Shown one piece after another: positions 41,510 to 52,466 of a DNA stretch of 64,000 nucleotides. The position numbers and the translations under genes are program-made. This DNA is from Aradus depressus (lineage: Eukaryota; Arthropoda; Insecta; Hemiptera; Aradidae), in assembly GCA_963662175.1 (NCBI GenBank), contig OY759215.1, positions 45,897,213-45,961,212 of the forward strand, in the 5' to 3' direction. Each line of letters opens with the position of its first letter. Position 1 is the stretch's first letter. The notes below the pieces were generated by a model that did no database searches, was not told where the DNA came from, and saw only the letters and a program-made list of their open reading frames with translations.

Positions 41510-41905
41510 AGCGAATTCAGCTCGGAAGGGAACGCCGGCTTAGTAGGGTTGGCCCCAGCGAGCTCAGCATTAGAAACAGAGATACTTACTGTGGATGAAT
41601 CTAGTGAGCTCAGCACGAGAAGGGCTGCTTATTGCGCATGAACCCAGTGAATTCAACCCGGAAGGGAACGCTAGCTTACTAGGTATGGTCCCTGCGAATT
41701 CAGCCCTGAAGGGAAGGTCTCCTACTGGGGATGAACCCAGTATGTTGAGCAGGAGGAGAGCTGCTTACTGGGTATAAATCCAGCGACCGGCTCGGGAAGG
41801 AGGACTGCTTACAATGGATGTTAACCCAGTGAGTTCAGCCCGGAAGGGAACGCTAACTTACTAGGTATGGTCCCAGCGAGTTCAGCCCGGAAGGTAAAGT
41901 AGCTC
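41510..41905. repeat. Diverged minisatellite, unit about 40-45 bp
   Basis: Repeated text: CCAGCGAGTTCAGCCCGGAA, GGGAACGCTAGCTTACTAGG, TATGGTC, with variants such as GGGCTGCTTACTGGGTATAA. About nine units, strongly diverged; some pairs form a higher-order pattern (a 'GGAACGC' type alternating with a 'GCTGCTTACTG' type). GC-richer than its surroundings. Confidence 0.8.
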
Positions 41906-42249
41906 AGGATGATGGAAGGTGTAAGACGGAAGAGCAAACAGCAGGAAGTTTCGAACAACTACCTCTTATTTGGGGAAACAAAACCATATTGTCAAGCCCC
42001 ATTGGTTCCTAAAAGTTTCTCTCGTGATGCCAAACCAGGCATATTCTAGCTCCATTGATATTTCTATTGTCTAATCTAAGCTACACATCTCGCTAAGTTA
42101 ATTCAAGTATGAACCGATTTCCTTGGGCATAGTAAGGCGCCACCAGTGACAACCCAAGTCCTCTTGGAGAACACACATCTTCAAGCTCATAACGTTGAAC
42201 ATTGGAAATCCCATCTTTTTTACAAAAGCTTGAGTTACAGGATTTGACG

Positions 42250-42530
42250 TCTTATTAACAAGTTAGTCAAACATGAAAATATGAAAACACCCGACATAGC
42301 TGCTGCTTCTTGCTGGGTCATACGCGAAACTGGATGGTCCCTCTAGTAGGAATTGAGGTGGGAGTCGAGACAGGTCATTTCTTCGATGCTGATTGACTGA
42401 GCTCCCAACATCCTCTTCCTGTTGATATTTTTCTCTAATTTATTTCGACAAATTATCTTATTTTTCTTCTCCTTACTCAGTTTTGTACCACAATGTAGGC
42501 CCATACATTCAAGGGCAGAGATATTGGGTT
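42250..42530. other. Unassigned sequence
   Basis: No feature recognised. Confidence 0.3.
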
Positions 42531-42532
42531 GC

Positions 42533-42720
42533 TAAATAGGCATCAACCTTTCGTGGGTTGAGATAATATTAACTAATGCCCTACAGACTACTTCTTTGAC
42601 AGATTTATTCAAATGAAGGGCATGGGCAAGAAAGCCAAAATTAACATCACGGTCGGGGATGTCGTCGCTGCGTGTCGTTACAGTTACTTGAGTTGCCAAT
42701 AATATAATAGTAAGAAAAAA
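42533..42720 (-). repeat. Shared segment E, copy 1 (possible TE 3' part)
   Basis: Minus strand reads DRDVNFGFLAHALHLNKSVK, EVVCRALVNIIS, which resembles FLSHAIHANISISTIIDAVC at 62.25-62.39 kb. Both follow a T-rich tract on that strand. Function unknown; probably a SINE or LINE tail. Confidence 0.35.
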
Positions 42721-42850
42721 AAGAAAAAAAAAAAGGAAGTTTATAATTGAATACATAGTATATATGTAAGAAAAAAGGGCAATACGACATGATACCAAAG
42801 TACAATAAGAAACTAAAATGAGTACATAATAGACGTTCAAAAACATTGGG

Positions 42851-42880
42851 CTGACGATGGCGTAGGCCGAAACCACTAAA
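42851..42880 (+). repeat. Hammerhead-like core, isolated
   Basis: CTGACGA, T, GGC and GCC around GTAG, GAAA, then CCAC TA. The stem is a three-pair variant of the 23.6 kb form. The segment after GAAA is not self-complementary here. Confidence 0.6.
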
Positions 42881-42899
42881 CTTTATGTATATATTTGTT

Positions 42900-43464
42900 T
42901 GGAATTATACAAAATTAATCGAACTCATTCTTCTTTTTTTAAATATTTTATTAGCTTTCCACTATATCGACCCGATTCAAAGTTTGAGTTCAGTTAAAAA
43001 TGTGGTCAATAAGTATTCATAGAATTTTCCAGATTTTATTAAACCTTATATATACCGGTGTCTGCTGTTATATGGACTAAAATTGCGTACAGTTAAACAG
43101 TTAATAACTAAAATGTAAATAGTTACTTTTAGTATTTATTTGATTCAGTTTTCAGTACTTCATACATAACTTCCTTCTTTACCTCGTATAGCTGAGAAGT
43201 AAAATTGTGTCTTCTGCTTGCCTCTAAAAATACATTACTTTGACTACCGGTTGACATTCATTCTCATATCATCCTACCCGTTTTGGATTGTTAGTTATGA
43301 AGACAAGGATTGTAGCACTGTACTTCCTCCTAAAAGGTTAGGTAAATTACAATTTTCCAAAAAGGTTTTCCATAAAATTTCTCAGTATTTTTCTTAGATT
43401 CCTTTTATAGCAGCGCTGGGGATTTTCCTTCTTCGAAAAGGCAACACCATGGAAAAGTTCTTCA
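42900..43464. other. Unassigned AT-rich sequence
   Basis: No gene or repeat recognised. Confidence 0.35.
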
Positions 43465-43468
43465 TTAA

Positions 43469-44695
43469 CCCTCGCGGGGCGGTACTCCATGCCGCTACTT
43501 TCTAAGGATTCTAATAAATCCCTAACACGTGATGTTCCCGCTAAATATCACCTAGATATGTGTCAAGGAACTACCTGACCATGTGTACCGGAACACGTTG
43601 ATTTTTATCTCTTTTATCAGTTGGTTTTCGTCGCGTCAAGTCGAAAGGTCACCCAAGCGGTACTCCATGCCGCCCGCGGGTTATTTCTCCTACTCGGTAA
43701 TATATTTATTTTGACTCATTTTATTCAATAGCATATGAGCGACGGTACTCGAATGGTGATATTTCGCGCAACGTTTAACTATTTATAGATGCTATTAATA
43801 GATTTTTCTTCTTATTACAAGCTCTTCGATTTGATGATTCAACCACTAGGGCTGAAAGGAGAGAAACTGATAAGCTTGCTGCCATAAGAGATATATGATA
43901 ATTGAAGAGCACGGGGAAAGAACCAGGTTTGTCACTTTTTCTCGAATGTGAGATATCGCCACTACAGTATAGTATATTAAACATATTTCAAGATTCACCA
44001 TCGTTACGGGCTTCAAAAAGACGGTTTGTCACTACGAAAACGGAAGCTGAGAATATGACGCGCGGTTAATTGATAGATACGGACTTTCAAACATTAAATT
44101 TCAGTATTTTCAATTTCAACATCTGGTGACAACCTGGGTCTTTGCCCGTGCTCTTCAATTGTAAAATAATTATTCTCTTGAATTTGTAATTGTTGATGAA
44201 ATGTTACCACGGATTTAGAGGGCGGTGTGGATTTGTGCAGTACATGCCAGCAAAGCCTGCGAGATATGGTCTCAAAATGTATGCGTAATGCGACGCCAGA
44301 ACTTTTTATGGGCATAAGTTTGAGGTATATTGCGACACTCAGAAAGTAGGGCCTTTTTCGACCTCAAACAAGCCACACGATATTGTCATGCGACTTGTTG
44401 AACCCATAAAAACTCAAACCGAAATTTGACGACCGATAACTTCCACGGTAGTTATCCTTTGGCACTTGACTTTCTTTTTGTTTAGTACATTTTCATGGCA
44501 CTTATTTACAACCAAAAATAATGCCAAAGTTGCCATTTTAAATATTTTTAATGCTGAATTGCGTGGTATAATATCTTTGACCAGAAAACAATGAATAGAC
44601 ATAGTTATTATCAATTTAGGTGTAAATTCCGTGAGGGCGGCATGGAGTACCGCCCACGGGTTATTTGTTTCACAAGAGGCGCGGCTGCCCAAGGG
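43469..44695 (+). mobile_element. piggyBac transposon, deletion derivative
   Basis: TTAA flanks both ends (43465-43468, 44696-44699). The element starts CCCTCGCGGGGCGG and ends GCTGCCCAAGGG, fitting the CCY...RGG piggyBac termini. GGCGGTACTCCATGCCG is present just inside the left end (43478 onward), again at about 43658, and reversed near the right end (44636-44654), so it is a subterminal repeat likely bound by transposase. Length 1,227 bp against about 2.4 kb for an autonomous element. Confidence 0.93.
43783..44560 (+). pseudogene. piggyBac transposase, central fragments
   Basis: The plus strand reads [33 protein letters not shown]; after a deletion and junk, VDEMLPR, then RGRC-like text, [31 protein letters not shown] and TTDNFYGSYPLALDF in shifting frames. 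VDEML and TDNFYGS hold the first and second catalytic Asp of the DDD transposase. A block between the two parts contains reversed text and is not coding. The third Asp and the C-terminal Cys-rich PHD-like finger are missing. Inactive. Confidence 0.9.
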
Positions 44696-44699
44696 TTAA

Positions 44700-45064
44700 A
44701 ATTTTCTCAATGGACGTGAGTTGCCTTCCAACTCATTCATATAAATAACAACAGTTGGTAAGACCTAATACTCGTACATTAAAAAGTGAATTTAAATTTA
44801 AACAACAACAAGGTTTAATAATTGCCAGTGAATTTTTATAACCCATAAACTCCAGACCAATGCCCGTAATGAATCTTTTAAAAGGTTTTTTTAAAGGAAT
44901 TTTGTAGTTGCAATTCTCTGGTTTCCAGCTTTAAACTTTTAATTCTCTCTTGTAAAAAACAGGCTTTGGCAACTCCATATTTTTGAAGGGAGAGTCCAAA
45001 CATATCATGAACTGTGTCCGACGTAATTCAAAATATTCTTTAAAAAAATACAAATTAAATAAAA
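44700..45064. other. Unassigned sequence
   Basis: Nothing recognised. Confidence 0.35.
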
Positions 45065-45245
45065 CTACGTGATGTGGCTTTCTTATACCAACCACTTTTG
45101 TACAGATCACTGAAATTCATTTTGATATTACTGTAGGTATACATGAAACCAAAGTGCTATCCCTTAGCGGTTTTCTTTGTTTCATTTTACAGCATGGTTC
45201 CCTCTCAAACCCCGTCATGCCAATATGAAAAGTATTTGAAGGGAG
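45065..45245. repeat. Family D fragment
   Basis: GTGATGTGGCTTTCTTATAC, CAACCACTTTTGTACAGATC, AC and TCATTTTGATATTACTG match 3.54-3.65 kb. Confidence 0.5.
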
Positions 45246-45491
45246 GGGGAGAGAGAGTTTTATGTTGGACAATTCATGGAAGAAAATGAAAAGTGTTTTT
45301 TTTTTTAAAGTAGGTTTTCTCTTATTTTCATTTGCGTATATTGAATTAAGATTTTGTTTATAAGCAAACAAAACGAAAAAATAAATATATTACAGGCTAA
45401 TGCTAGTAAAAGAAGACACATTAAACGGTCCAGAGGTTAGATTTTTTACTGCATATGTTTAAATTATATGATTTTATATTGAAATATATAT

Positions 45492-45702
45492 ATTTTTTTA
45501 ATGGCCTTATGTACGATGCATATTAGCCATGTCTCAATAATGGTTTTATCTAGTTATTTACAACATCCATGGCCCCGGGAAGGAGTTTTATCTAAGAAAT
45601 AAAACTCACTCTCGGACGGGACGGGAGTCGAACCCGCAAATCAAGGTGAGACCATGCGACTAAAACCCTACACTCTAGCCCGCACGGCCACCATGGTCCC
45701 CA
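45492..45702 (-). mobile_element. SINE family B, near full length
   Basis: Minus strand: GGGACCATGGTGGCCGTGCG, GGCTAGAGTGTAGGG, a long-variable-arm tRNA head with B box GGTTCGACTCCCG, then ATCCATGGCC and the 3' end GGCTAATATGCATCGTACAT, AAGGCC and an A run. TTATATTGAAA lies near both sides (45474, 45712) and may be its duplication. Confidence 0.87.
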
Positions 45703-45921
45703 TATAATATATTATATTGAAAAAGAATAAGAAATTTAATATTCTTGAAAAATTTTAGTTTACCAAATTGCCACAAGACAGCGTTGTTAAGCTAATCTGA
45801 AACGAAGGAAGCATGTCGCTTATTTGCATCTATATATAAGGTTACGTTTTCGCGTTTCAAGCTACGGAACCCTATACTTTTCTGCTAAGTAAAGAACTTT
45901 TAGCAAGCACTTTCATTTTTA

Positions 45922-46198
45922 TGGACTTGAAAAATAAAATAAAACTTGTTTATTTAATATATTGTCTAATTTCACTAACTATATATACATGGGAGTACTT
46001 TCGGTATTTCTACCATCCTCAGCCAAAAGCATAAGAGATAAGACTGATGCTTTTGGCTGAGGATGGTAGAAATACCGAAAGTACTCCTATGTATATATAG
46101 TTAGTGAAATTAGACAATATATTAAATAAACAAGTTTTATTTTATTTTTCAAGTCCATTTGAATTATTTCACAATATCTCTGCAATAATGTCAGTTTT
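45922..46198 (+). mobile_element. Palindromic unit, family 1, intact, with 14-bp duplication and hammerhead-like cores
   Basis: Arms 45921-46032 and 46047-46158 (112 bp each, almost perfect) enclose a 14-nt loop. On the plus strand 46057-46086 reads CTGAGGA, T, GGTA and TACC around GAAA, GAAA, self-complementary GTAC, then TC; the mirror arm carries the same on minus (45993-46022). A tail follows (TTTCACAATATCTCTGCAAT). CACTTTCATTTTTA at 45908-45921 and 46199-46212 is a perfect 14-bp target duplication. The whole unit is only 277 bp and has no ORF. Confidence 0.87.
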
Positions 46199-46359
46199 CA
46201 CTTTCATTTTTAATTTAAGAATTACAAATTGAAGTTTTAATTCATGTTCTGAAATGTAAAGTGAAATGGCCAAAATCCCCCGAATATTGCGAATATAAGA
46301 AATTTTTTTCATGGATCTCTACGAGGCTGAAGAAAAAAAAATCATTAAACTCTCCTGCG

Positions 46360-47290
46360 ACACGAAATAAGACGGTTCGGGAAATATGTTGCCGCACTTG
46401 GAACCAAAGATCAAGGAAAGGGGGCGAAGCAGGCCCCGAAAGTACTATGTGTGATAATGATGTGAGAGCCACGTTGCCTACCCCCAGCGACAGACCTTTC
46501 CTACCTATGTGAAGTTAGCACCCAACCCAGTGGGGTGGTAAAGCATGAATTGACAACGCCGCATTTCCACCCATCCGCCTTATTTCGTGTCGCCGAGTAT
46601 AGGTCAATTCTGATAGTGGAGTTTGATGACTTGATATGGAATGATCCTGGTGTATTGTTATGTGGAGTTTTCTTGTACATGAGTTGTGTTTCCCTGAAGA
46701 AGATATGGTGGAACCTCATCAGTTCCCCTCAATGTCATTTATCTTGGACCAGGGAGGACTTGTTACGGTAACGAGAGGGAGGGTTGAGTCCACCACTAAC
46801 AAGATAAAGGACGGTAGCCCTCTTCGAAATCCTATTTTCTCTATAACTTTTCGAGAAATATTTCACCAAGTGGTTTCATCTTAACATATTAAAAATTCCA
46901 GACTGGTCAGTTACTTTTGTACTTGAAGACTGGAGATGAACCACTAACCTTTTCAGTTTCCTCCCAGCCTGGACCCGGAACGTGAAGATCGACAACTTCT
47001 GGAGGATCTGATAGGGGCTCTTTCAGTCTCAGACATCCAGACAGTTTCCTCGACCTCCGGTTCCTGCCCCTTGCAAGTCCCGTCGTAAAGGTCTTTTTGC
47101 CTCCGGTTTTAGGCACCGGCTCCTAACGAACTCATGCAGTCCATCCTCTTCTTTGACCCGCCAATATATTTTGTTTGTGAATACGTATGTGACTCGAAAT
47201 TTGTCAGCTGTGGCCATAAACAATGTTTGAGATGATGTCATATGCTTTAACTTAAGGTCTGATAAGAATTCAGCTGAACGCAAATTGAGA
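46360..47290. other. Coding-like block of unknown origin
   Basis: Richer in GC and in longer overlapping frames than the surroundings. Plus frame 46261-46512 (83 codons) and minus frames 46907-47116 and 47029-47283 are open. The minus frames join in register near LKPEAKRP. No family motif was recognised. It may be a decayed transposon protein or a host exon; I cannot decide. Confidence 0.3.
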
Positions 47291-47299
47291 CCACTTTAT

Positions 47300-47815
47300 T
47301 TTCGGACCATATGTACATTTTATATGACATTAATGTATATAGAATTAATCAAAACTCTCTTCAAATCAAAATTGTAGAAATACTAAAAGGCAAATTTGAT
47401 ATAATATACATTTTTTTTAAAGCTGTCCGGTTTGCGAGATATAAGTATATCAAAAATCATCTTAAAATGTCACCTCGGAACCCATTTCTTTAGACGTTTA
47501 ATTGATTTTTGCGGAAACGGTTAATCCGTTTCAACCAATGAAAACATTGGAGCTTACAAAAAATGTTCCTTATGAATTACTTATTCGTCACTGTGTCCTA
47601 ATTTTCGTGATAAGGCCAGTGAGAGCAAAGCTATAGCTCACAACAATATTCAGAAGGGTGTTGTTGAGAATAGTTTAAATATGTACGTGAATTTGGCAAA
47701 CATGGCATAAAATAGTCGGTTAGAAAGGTTCCCATGTAAATATGCCATCTTCCATCCTCGCTTCACAATTTTATTTATTTATTTTTGCAAAAAGAAAGTA
47801 AATTAGTTACATTTT
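47300..47815. other. Unassigned AT-rich sequence
   Basis: No gene or repeat recognised. Confidence 0.35.
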
Positions 47816-47819
47816 ACAG

Positions 47820-47885
47820 ATAGATAGATAGATAAATTTTTTTATTGCACAAAAGATTACAATCCTCATGGCAATGAGTATTTTA
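47820..47885 (-). repeat. LINE 3' terminus with (TATC)n tail
   Basis: Minus strand: ACTCATTGCCATGAGGATTG, TAATCTTTTGTGCAATAAAA, then A run and TATCTATCTATC. Same terminus as 24.96 kb. Confidence 0.65.
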
Positions 47886-47915
47886 CAGTATAAAGCATAA
47901 AAATATAAATTCACA

Positions 47916-48231
47916 GAGGGCGCCGGTAGCTCAGTGCTTACTGAGCTAAAATGGCGGGTTCGAAACCCAGCCGAGGCCCTTATCTGGGAGGTAAAATAAA
48001 CTTAAGCATGCTGTCCTTCGGATGGGACGTTAAGCGATGATCCTGAGCCAGTACCATGTCAAATACTCGTTAGAGACCCCTATCCTACGTGAATAAAAAT
48101 TTAGGATAGGCAAAATTTAGGACTCCCATCGATTCGGGCTCATGTCCACCAGAGTGACGAAAGAGCATTGCGGTAGTAGGCGATATGGCCTCGTAGTTAG
48201 AGACCGGGCATGAGTCATAATAACTAACTAC
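47916..48231 (+). mobile_element. SINE family A with 9-bp duplication
   Basis: GAGGGCGCCGGTAGCTCAGT, B box GGTTCGAAACCCAGC, body and GGGCATGAGTCATAATAACT. AAATTCACA flanks it (47907-47915, 48232-48240). Part of the anticodon-arm region is deleted. Confidence 0.9.
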
Positions 48232-48249
48232 AAATTCACAATTAGTGTG

Positions 48250-48568
48250 TAAGGGGTCCAAATGTTTTTATTTATGCCAAATTAGCCGGATAAGTGATAC
48301 GCCTTTATTACAAATAACTGGGCCCATAGGCCAGATGTAGGTAGTCTTTTAGTGCGGCCCAAAGGAAGGCTTGAAAAATTGTGTTTTTAAGAAAAAATGG
48401 TTAAAAGTTTAATCTTTGAAAAAGAGGATCAAAAGGCTGGATATAGACTGATGCATACGATCTCTTGTCATGTGCGCATACCTTCATTCTTACTTAGCCA
48501 ATTTTATTTTGATATTTGGCCCGCGCTTTGATATGCGGCCCTCAAATTAAAAAGGTTGCCGACCCCTG
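48250..48568. mobile_element. Probable hAT-type MITE
   Basis: The right end, reversed, is CAGGGGTCGGCAACCTTTTT followed by AATTTGAGGGCC, a terminal sequence widely seen in hAT MITEs. The left end is only weakly matched by AAGGGGTCCAAATGTTTTTA at about 48252. No clear 8-bp duplication. Confidence 0.5.
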
Positions 48569-48569
48569 G

Positions 48570-49249
48570 TAATAAACCTCATACCACCTTCTTCATTAAA
48601 TGAACCTTTCTAAGAATTAATATTCATAATTCATGAATATGAGTTTTAACTCGTATCATTTCTGACATCCCAGATACATTATACATACGAGTATATAATT
48701 AAAGTTTTGTCTACATAGTCGGAAGGATTTTTTAAATTTATTATCAGTTCCATTTTATATAAAGGTCTTACGAGATCATTCATGAGGAAACGGCTGAACT
48801 TGTATGTACGAAATTTGCAGTGCCTATATAGGGTATGTGAAATTTCCAAATTCTAAACGAGAGAGGGGGTCGTGGGAGATCCACATGAAATGAGTACTAG
48901 CTCTTTAATGGTAGATCGGATTTTCATGAAATTTCAATATCGAATCGCATTTTTAAAAGCCCGATACGAACATGAACATGGAGGATTGGAGGGGTGAAAC
49001 AAAAATACTGCTAGGTCTTCAACGCTTAATCAGATTTTCATAACATTTCACACATAGAATCCTTATAAGACCAATTACAGTTACTAAATGGGCAGATAAC
49101 GTTACTAACTTCCTTGAAGTTACTATTACTAAATACTTTGTTTATTATTTATATATAAATATTTTTTTTTCTTTCCATTAAATTTTGTATTTAAATATTT
49201 GTTATTGTTATGTTGTTTTCTTTTTTGTTTTCTACATTTTGCACATAGT
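48570..49249. other. Diverged repeat-like sequence
   Basis: CATGAAATTTCAATATC, CATAACATTTCACACATAG and TCCTTATAAGACC suggest internal duplications related (reversed) to 14.7-15.1 kb. No ORF. Confidence 0.35.
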
Positions 49250-49360
49250 GACCTGATGAAGGGACGATAAATCGTCATAAAAAAGACACTTTCCAAAGAA
49301 TTATTAAAAATATTTACCTTAATTTTAATTAAATTAAAATCTGTATCTAGTGTACTTATT
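49250..49360 (+). repeat. Repeat family R, copy 3, with hairpin
   Basis: CTGATGAAGGGACGATAAAT, CGTCATAAAAAAGACACTTT, CCAAAGAATTATTAAAAATA. GACGAT and ATCGTC form a six-pair hairpin next to CTGATGA, as in a hammerhead, but GAAA is replaced by ATAA. Confidence 0.5.
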
Positions 49361-49640
49361 AGTATTATTTTTGTACTTATATATTTGCAAATATTTATTT
49401 AGTCATTTCATTTTATTTCTTAATAGATCGTTATTACTAATCTCATGTTGTAGCCCTGGGTTCAAAAAATTGGGCTTACAGCTTCAAAAGTTCTGTATTG
49501 TATCTTTATTTATTATATTTATAAATATTATATAACTCACTAAACTTAGCACAAACTAGATCACATGGTAGACACAAAAAAGGTAACACAATTGAAATCT
49601 CTCCTCGTGCCTCTTCAATACACAACATCCCCTTTCCCCA

Positions 49641-49844
49641 TTTTTTTTTGCCTTATGTTCGATGCATATTAGCCATATCTCTTGTAAGGGTGTTGTCTAG
49701 TTATTTATGACATCCATGGCCCCGGGAGGGAGTGTTATCTACGAAATAAAACTCACTCCCGGACGGGATTCGAACCCGCAAACCATGGTGAAACCGTGCG
49801 ATCAAAGCCCTACGCTCTAGCCCACACGGCCACCATGGCTCCAA
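49641..49844 (-). mobile_element. SINE family B, full length
   Basis: Minus strand: GGAGCCATGGTGGCCGTGTG, GGCTAGAGCGTAGGG, B box GGTTCGAATCCCGTCC, then GAGTGAGTTTTATTTCGTAG and the 3' end GGCTAATATGCATCGAACAT, AAGGC and nine A. It is the best-preserved family B promoter in the window. Confidence 0.9.
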
Positions 49845-50159
49845 TATGTAATTATTGTAAATAAATATTTCTGTTTACATCTTTCTATCATTAACCCATA
49901 ACAGTTGCGATGTGTTGGAAATAGTCTAATAAGAATATTATTAAAAGTATGTGACTAAACTATGCTTTTTTGAGGTTTTTATAAGAAGTTAAAGTAGATC
50001 AGAGTAGAAAAGGGCCAATTAACCATTTTTTTTTTAATTGGGCTTAGTTCATAACCATTTTTACTGTAACGTGCAAAGTTCCATCATTCATTTATTGATA
50101 ATTTACATTATAAAGTTATTTAAATTTAAGAAATTAAACAAAGATTTGCATGTCTGCAT

Positions 50160-50926
50160 TCCTGATCTTTAAAATAACAATCATTTGCAAAATGATTCTC
50201 TTTACCACAGCAAAACATTTAACCGATTTCTTGTTGGTATTAAATACTTTATTTTTATTATTAAATTCCTTTATGAAAAGTCACTTTATTAATTGAATTT
50301 ATGAATTAATATTTTTTTAAATAATTTCTGTTGGTGCTCAGTAGATTCAATACTGCAAACAATAGTTAAAGCTTTTTCAAAAGATAGTCCTACCTTATTT
50401 GTTTCTGATATTAATTCCTCATGTCTGCGACATAAATACCTTTGAAGTTCTTCATCCCTATCTCCTGCAACAAATCTGTCCCTTAGCATTACTTCAAATG
50501 GTAAACAATCAGTATTGTTTCCAAAATTGCAGTCCTGGGCCAACTTTCTTAAAGCTCGAACAAAGTTCTGTATTGATTCGCTGGTTAGCTGGTCTCTTTT
50601 ATGAAACTTGACACTACCTAGTAACTCATTAACAGATTTAGTAAAATGTTTTTTACAAAAGGATATAATATTTTTATACTCAACTTCTTTAGGTGTAGAA
50701 GGTGAAAATAAAGCCTTTATAATTGAATAGGTTTTATCACCTACCGCCATTAACAAGGTGCAACTTTTTTTTTATTCATCTCTTATATTATTAGCTTCCA
50801 GATAAAATTCAAATCTTTCAATATATTCTTCCCAATTTCCAAAAATTCTGATAACTTTCCAATTGCAGTCATGCTGGGAATTTGTTCAAATTTAGTTTCA
50901 CTTTTTTCACTAGTGTCTTTCGGCAT
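50160..50926 (-). pseudogene. Gag of the Ty3/gypsy-like element
   Basis: The start codon is at 50926 (MPKDTSEK). After a frameshift near 50760 a 155-codon frame gives the capsid-type Retrotrans_gag region, with ELLGSVKFHKRDQ, ESIQNFVRALRKLAQDC and LRDRFVAG, the usual order ...F..R.Q...ES...Y...L..LA..C.F...... ..RD..V.G. Downstream, in another phase, CCGKENHFANDC at 50185-50220 supplies most of a CX2CX4HX4C nucleic-acid-binding zinc knuckle, with its first Cys lost by an apparent 1-base deletion. Gag would form the particle that packages the element RNA. Two or more frameshifts make it non-functional as read. Confidence 0.85.
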
Positions 50927-51130
50927 AATAATTTAAAGACAACACTTTTTACCTACTTATAAAAGTTTTTTTTTATCCTCGTCGTCAATATTGTATCTTT
51001 ATTTATTATATTTATAAAGATTACATAACTCACTAAACTTAAAACAAACTAGATCACATGGTCGACACAAATAAGGTAACCCAATTGAAACCTCTCCCTG
51101 TGCCTCTTCAATTAAAAATTCAACACAACA

Positions 51131-52466
51131 GTCGGGTATTAGATTTTTTTTTCATATTTGGATATATTGAGGCCAGCAATAAAAAACCAAGTTTTCCAAT
51201 TCGAAAGACCTCGGCCGAATTTTTTGTGGCCTATATTATAAAAAACCATGAAATTTTTGTACTTTTGTTTTTTTTCAAATATCCGACCATTTGCGTGGTA
51301 AGATGTACCTGGCTAATGGGCTATTGGTTCGACCTTAAAAATTAATAGCTGTTTATGTATCAAAATTTTAAGGTATCTGAATGTACACAGTTTTATGACG
51401 TATGCTATTATCATGTTGTAGTTTAACGAAAAAAAAAAAATGATTATTAACCTTCATGAAGTTACTAGTTCTGTAAAAAAAAAAATGAAAATAGATAAAA
51501 ATCGAGAAGAATTTCTTCATAGTTCAATTTTCTGTATATTTTTCAATATGTAATAGGGTTTAAAAAGAGTTATAAGAGAAACATTTATCAAAGTTGATAT
51601 GCCGAGGTATGGTCCATAATGGGTGGAACCGCTGAAGTCTGTAAGGTGAAATTTTATTCTAGAGATAAGCTAGCGTTTACTAACGACTTTCAAAACTTTT
51701 ATCATTAAACAACAAATGATTTTCATGTAAAATGAGAAGCGGATGATGTTTTTGGAATAAACCAAAGTATACCCTCCGGCAATAGATCAACCGACCCATG
51801 TCAAGGACAGCATTTCATCTCACAGACTTCACTTCAGACGAAGATGTAACTTTTCTTATAGTTCATAGAAATAAAATACATTGTCTTCCCACTGTTCTAT
51901 TTTAGACCTACAGGACAGCTACTTTCCTTAGTTAGTAACCAGTCTTTCACACCAGGTAGGTCAGGCAGGAGAAGGGAGTTCTTAACCTCTATTTTGTTGT
52001 TAAGGCTGTTCGTATCCTCATATGACGAAAGTCGGATCTCCAAGCCTTCTAAGATATACGTTCGTCTTCCCTTGGTGCCCTCGTGCAACAGTGCCACTCT
52101 ATGAGTACCATTATGGCCCTCATTTTAACATGAATAAAGAACTCGGTATCCCTTCTTCGTAGATGTTCCTTAGTCTGTATGTGTAGTTCTTATAGTTCAT
52201 TAGAATGTGTCATCTGGTACTTGGATCTCTACACGATCCTACGGAGTACATACATAATACGATTTATCCAGAACTATCCATCCGGGGAACACGATAACGT
52301 ACAGTGTCGATGCCTTGTACTGGAAACCACATTCAGATTGTTCAGTGGGACGGAAGACTATTCTTCGCCTATCAGAGATCCGTTCCGCTCATCGTGAAGG
52401 AGGAGAGTGAGACAGTGAGATGTTTCAGATGAAATAACATAATAGCTGTTATGTCAAAATATATGA
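51131..52466. other. Unassigned sequence with short frames
   Basis: Frames 51058-51345 (+) and 51897-52097 (-) lack motifs; the first begins in the LTR. Nothing else seen. Confidence 0.35.

Larger units (their letters stand above)
49496..51130 (-). mobile_element. Ty3/gypsy-like LTR retrotransposon with pol deleted
   Basis: Direct repeats at 49496-49626 and 50989-51130 share TATTGTATCTTTATTTATTA, ACTCACTAAACTTA, AACTAGATCACATGGT and GCCTCTTCAATT, at about 85% by eye. Read on minus each starts near TGTTGTGT. Between them, only a gag gene in minus orientation remains, with no protease, RT or integrase. A SINE B sits in the 3' internal part. No target duplication was found. Confidence 0.78.
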
